A stretch of 6,349 nt of DNA from Halolactibacillus sp051746745 (lineage in GTDB: Bacteria > Bacillota > Bacilli > Bacillales > Amphibacillaceae): positions 1 through 6,349 of the forward strand of contig JBNJFJ010000105.1 of the NCBI GenBank assembly GCA_051746745.1, written 5' to 3'. Numbering within the stretch: position 1 is the stretch's first letter; every line of letters starts with the position of its first letter. Below the pieces are notes generated by a model. That model was given only the letters and a program-made list of their open reading frames with translations. It made no database searches and was not told the origin of the DNA. A program made the position numbers and the translations under genes. This document shows positions 6,237-6,349 of this stretch, piece by piece.

Positions 6237-6243
6237 GAGGTGA
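6237..6243 (+). promoter_or_regulatory. Ribosome binding site of the YigZ-family gene
   Basis: GAGGTGA, four bases before the ATG at 6248. It supports that start for the truncated gene. Confidence 0.75.
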
Positions 6244-6247
6244 CAAG

Positions 6248-6349
6248 ATGTTAAAAAAATATTATACAATTAAACCGTACGGACAAACAGAGATTGAGAT
6301 TCAAAAATCGCGCTTTATCGCTCACGCCAAGCGCTGCGAAACGGAACAA
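6248..6349 (+). CDS. yvyE: YigZ/YvyE (IMPACT, UPF0029) family protein, N-terminal 34 aa only
   Basis: The gene is cut by the window end; 34 codons are visible and the frame is open. The start MLKKYYTIKPYGQTEIEI followed by K-S-R-F-I-A-H matches the opening of the YigZ/YvyE family, whose K-S-R-F motif is its most recognisable N-terminal feature. Full members are about 200-215 aa and related to eukaryotic IMPACT; their role in bacteria is poorly defined, with proposed links to translation or regulation. The gene is divergent from the kinase with its own promoter and ribosome binding site, so it is probably unrelated to sugar uptake. The identification rests on a short stretch, though the motif is distinctive. 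Confidence 0.82.
   Translation, partial: MLKKYYTIKPYGQTEIEIQKSRFIAHAKRCETEQ

Noticed and set aside
1..6349. Search for CRISPR arrays, tRNA/rRNA, insertion-sequence ends, toxin-antitoxin pairs or defence genes
   Set aside because: No repeat-spacer pattern, transposase or RNA gene signature was seen by eye; coding content is fully explained by the sensor/importer cluster and the partial yvyE-like gene.

Overview
The window reads as ordinary Bacillota (Firmicutes) chromosome. The evidence is strong GGAGG-type ribosome binding sites, a Gram-positive lipoprotein signal, sigma-A-like promoters, CcpA-type cre sites and a YesM/YesN-style two-component pair. A very acidic Ser/Asp/Glu linker in the lipoprotein hints at a halotolerant or alkaliphilic Bacillales or Lactobacillales member, but that is only inference. 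Genus and species cannot be fixed from the sequence alone.

Almost the whole window is one minus-strand gene cluster, read from right to left: a sensor histidine kinase (GTG start at 6094), an AraC-type response regulator 5 bases behind it, a lipoprotein solute-binding protein (3475 to 2150), a first permease (re-started here at 1859) and a second permease ending at 112. A strong intrinsic terminator follows at 1-45. The only other gene is the first 34 codons of a divergent plus-strand YigZ/YvyE (IMPACT) family gene at 6248, cut by the window end.

The five genes form a plausible sense-and-import module. The kinase senses an external signal through a loop of about 230 residues and phosphorylates the regulator. 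The regulator probably activates the transporter promoter near 3550. The lipoprotein captures a carbohydrate, probably an oligosaccharide, and hands it to the permease heterodimer. No ATP-binding subunit is present before the terminator, so the importer must borrow one from elsewhere, as many CUT1 systems do. No glycosidase is present either, so the sugar cannot be named.

Control signals lie in three gaps. The divergent gap (6095-6247) holds back-to-back promoters, a perfect 8-bp-arm inverted repeat between them, and a cre-like site just after the predicted kinase transcription start. The regulator/lipoprotein gap (3476-3590) holds a near-perfect cre site overlapping the regulator stop codon and a weak promoter. 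The unusually long gap between lipoprotein and first permease (1860-2149) has no gene but carries three inverted repeats, including a 43-base imperfect hairpin that probably helps set the lipoprotein:permease ratio.

I found no mobile element, CRISPR array, RNA gene, defence system or clearly novel system. The most interesting material is the regulatory DNA.
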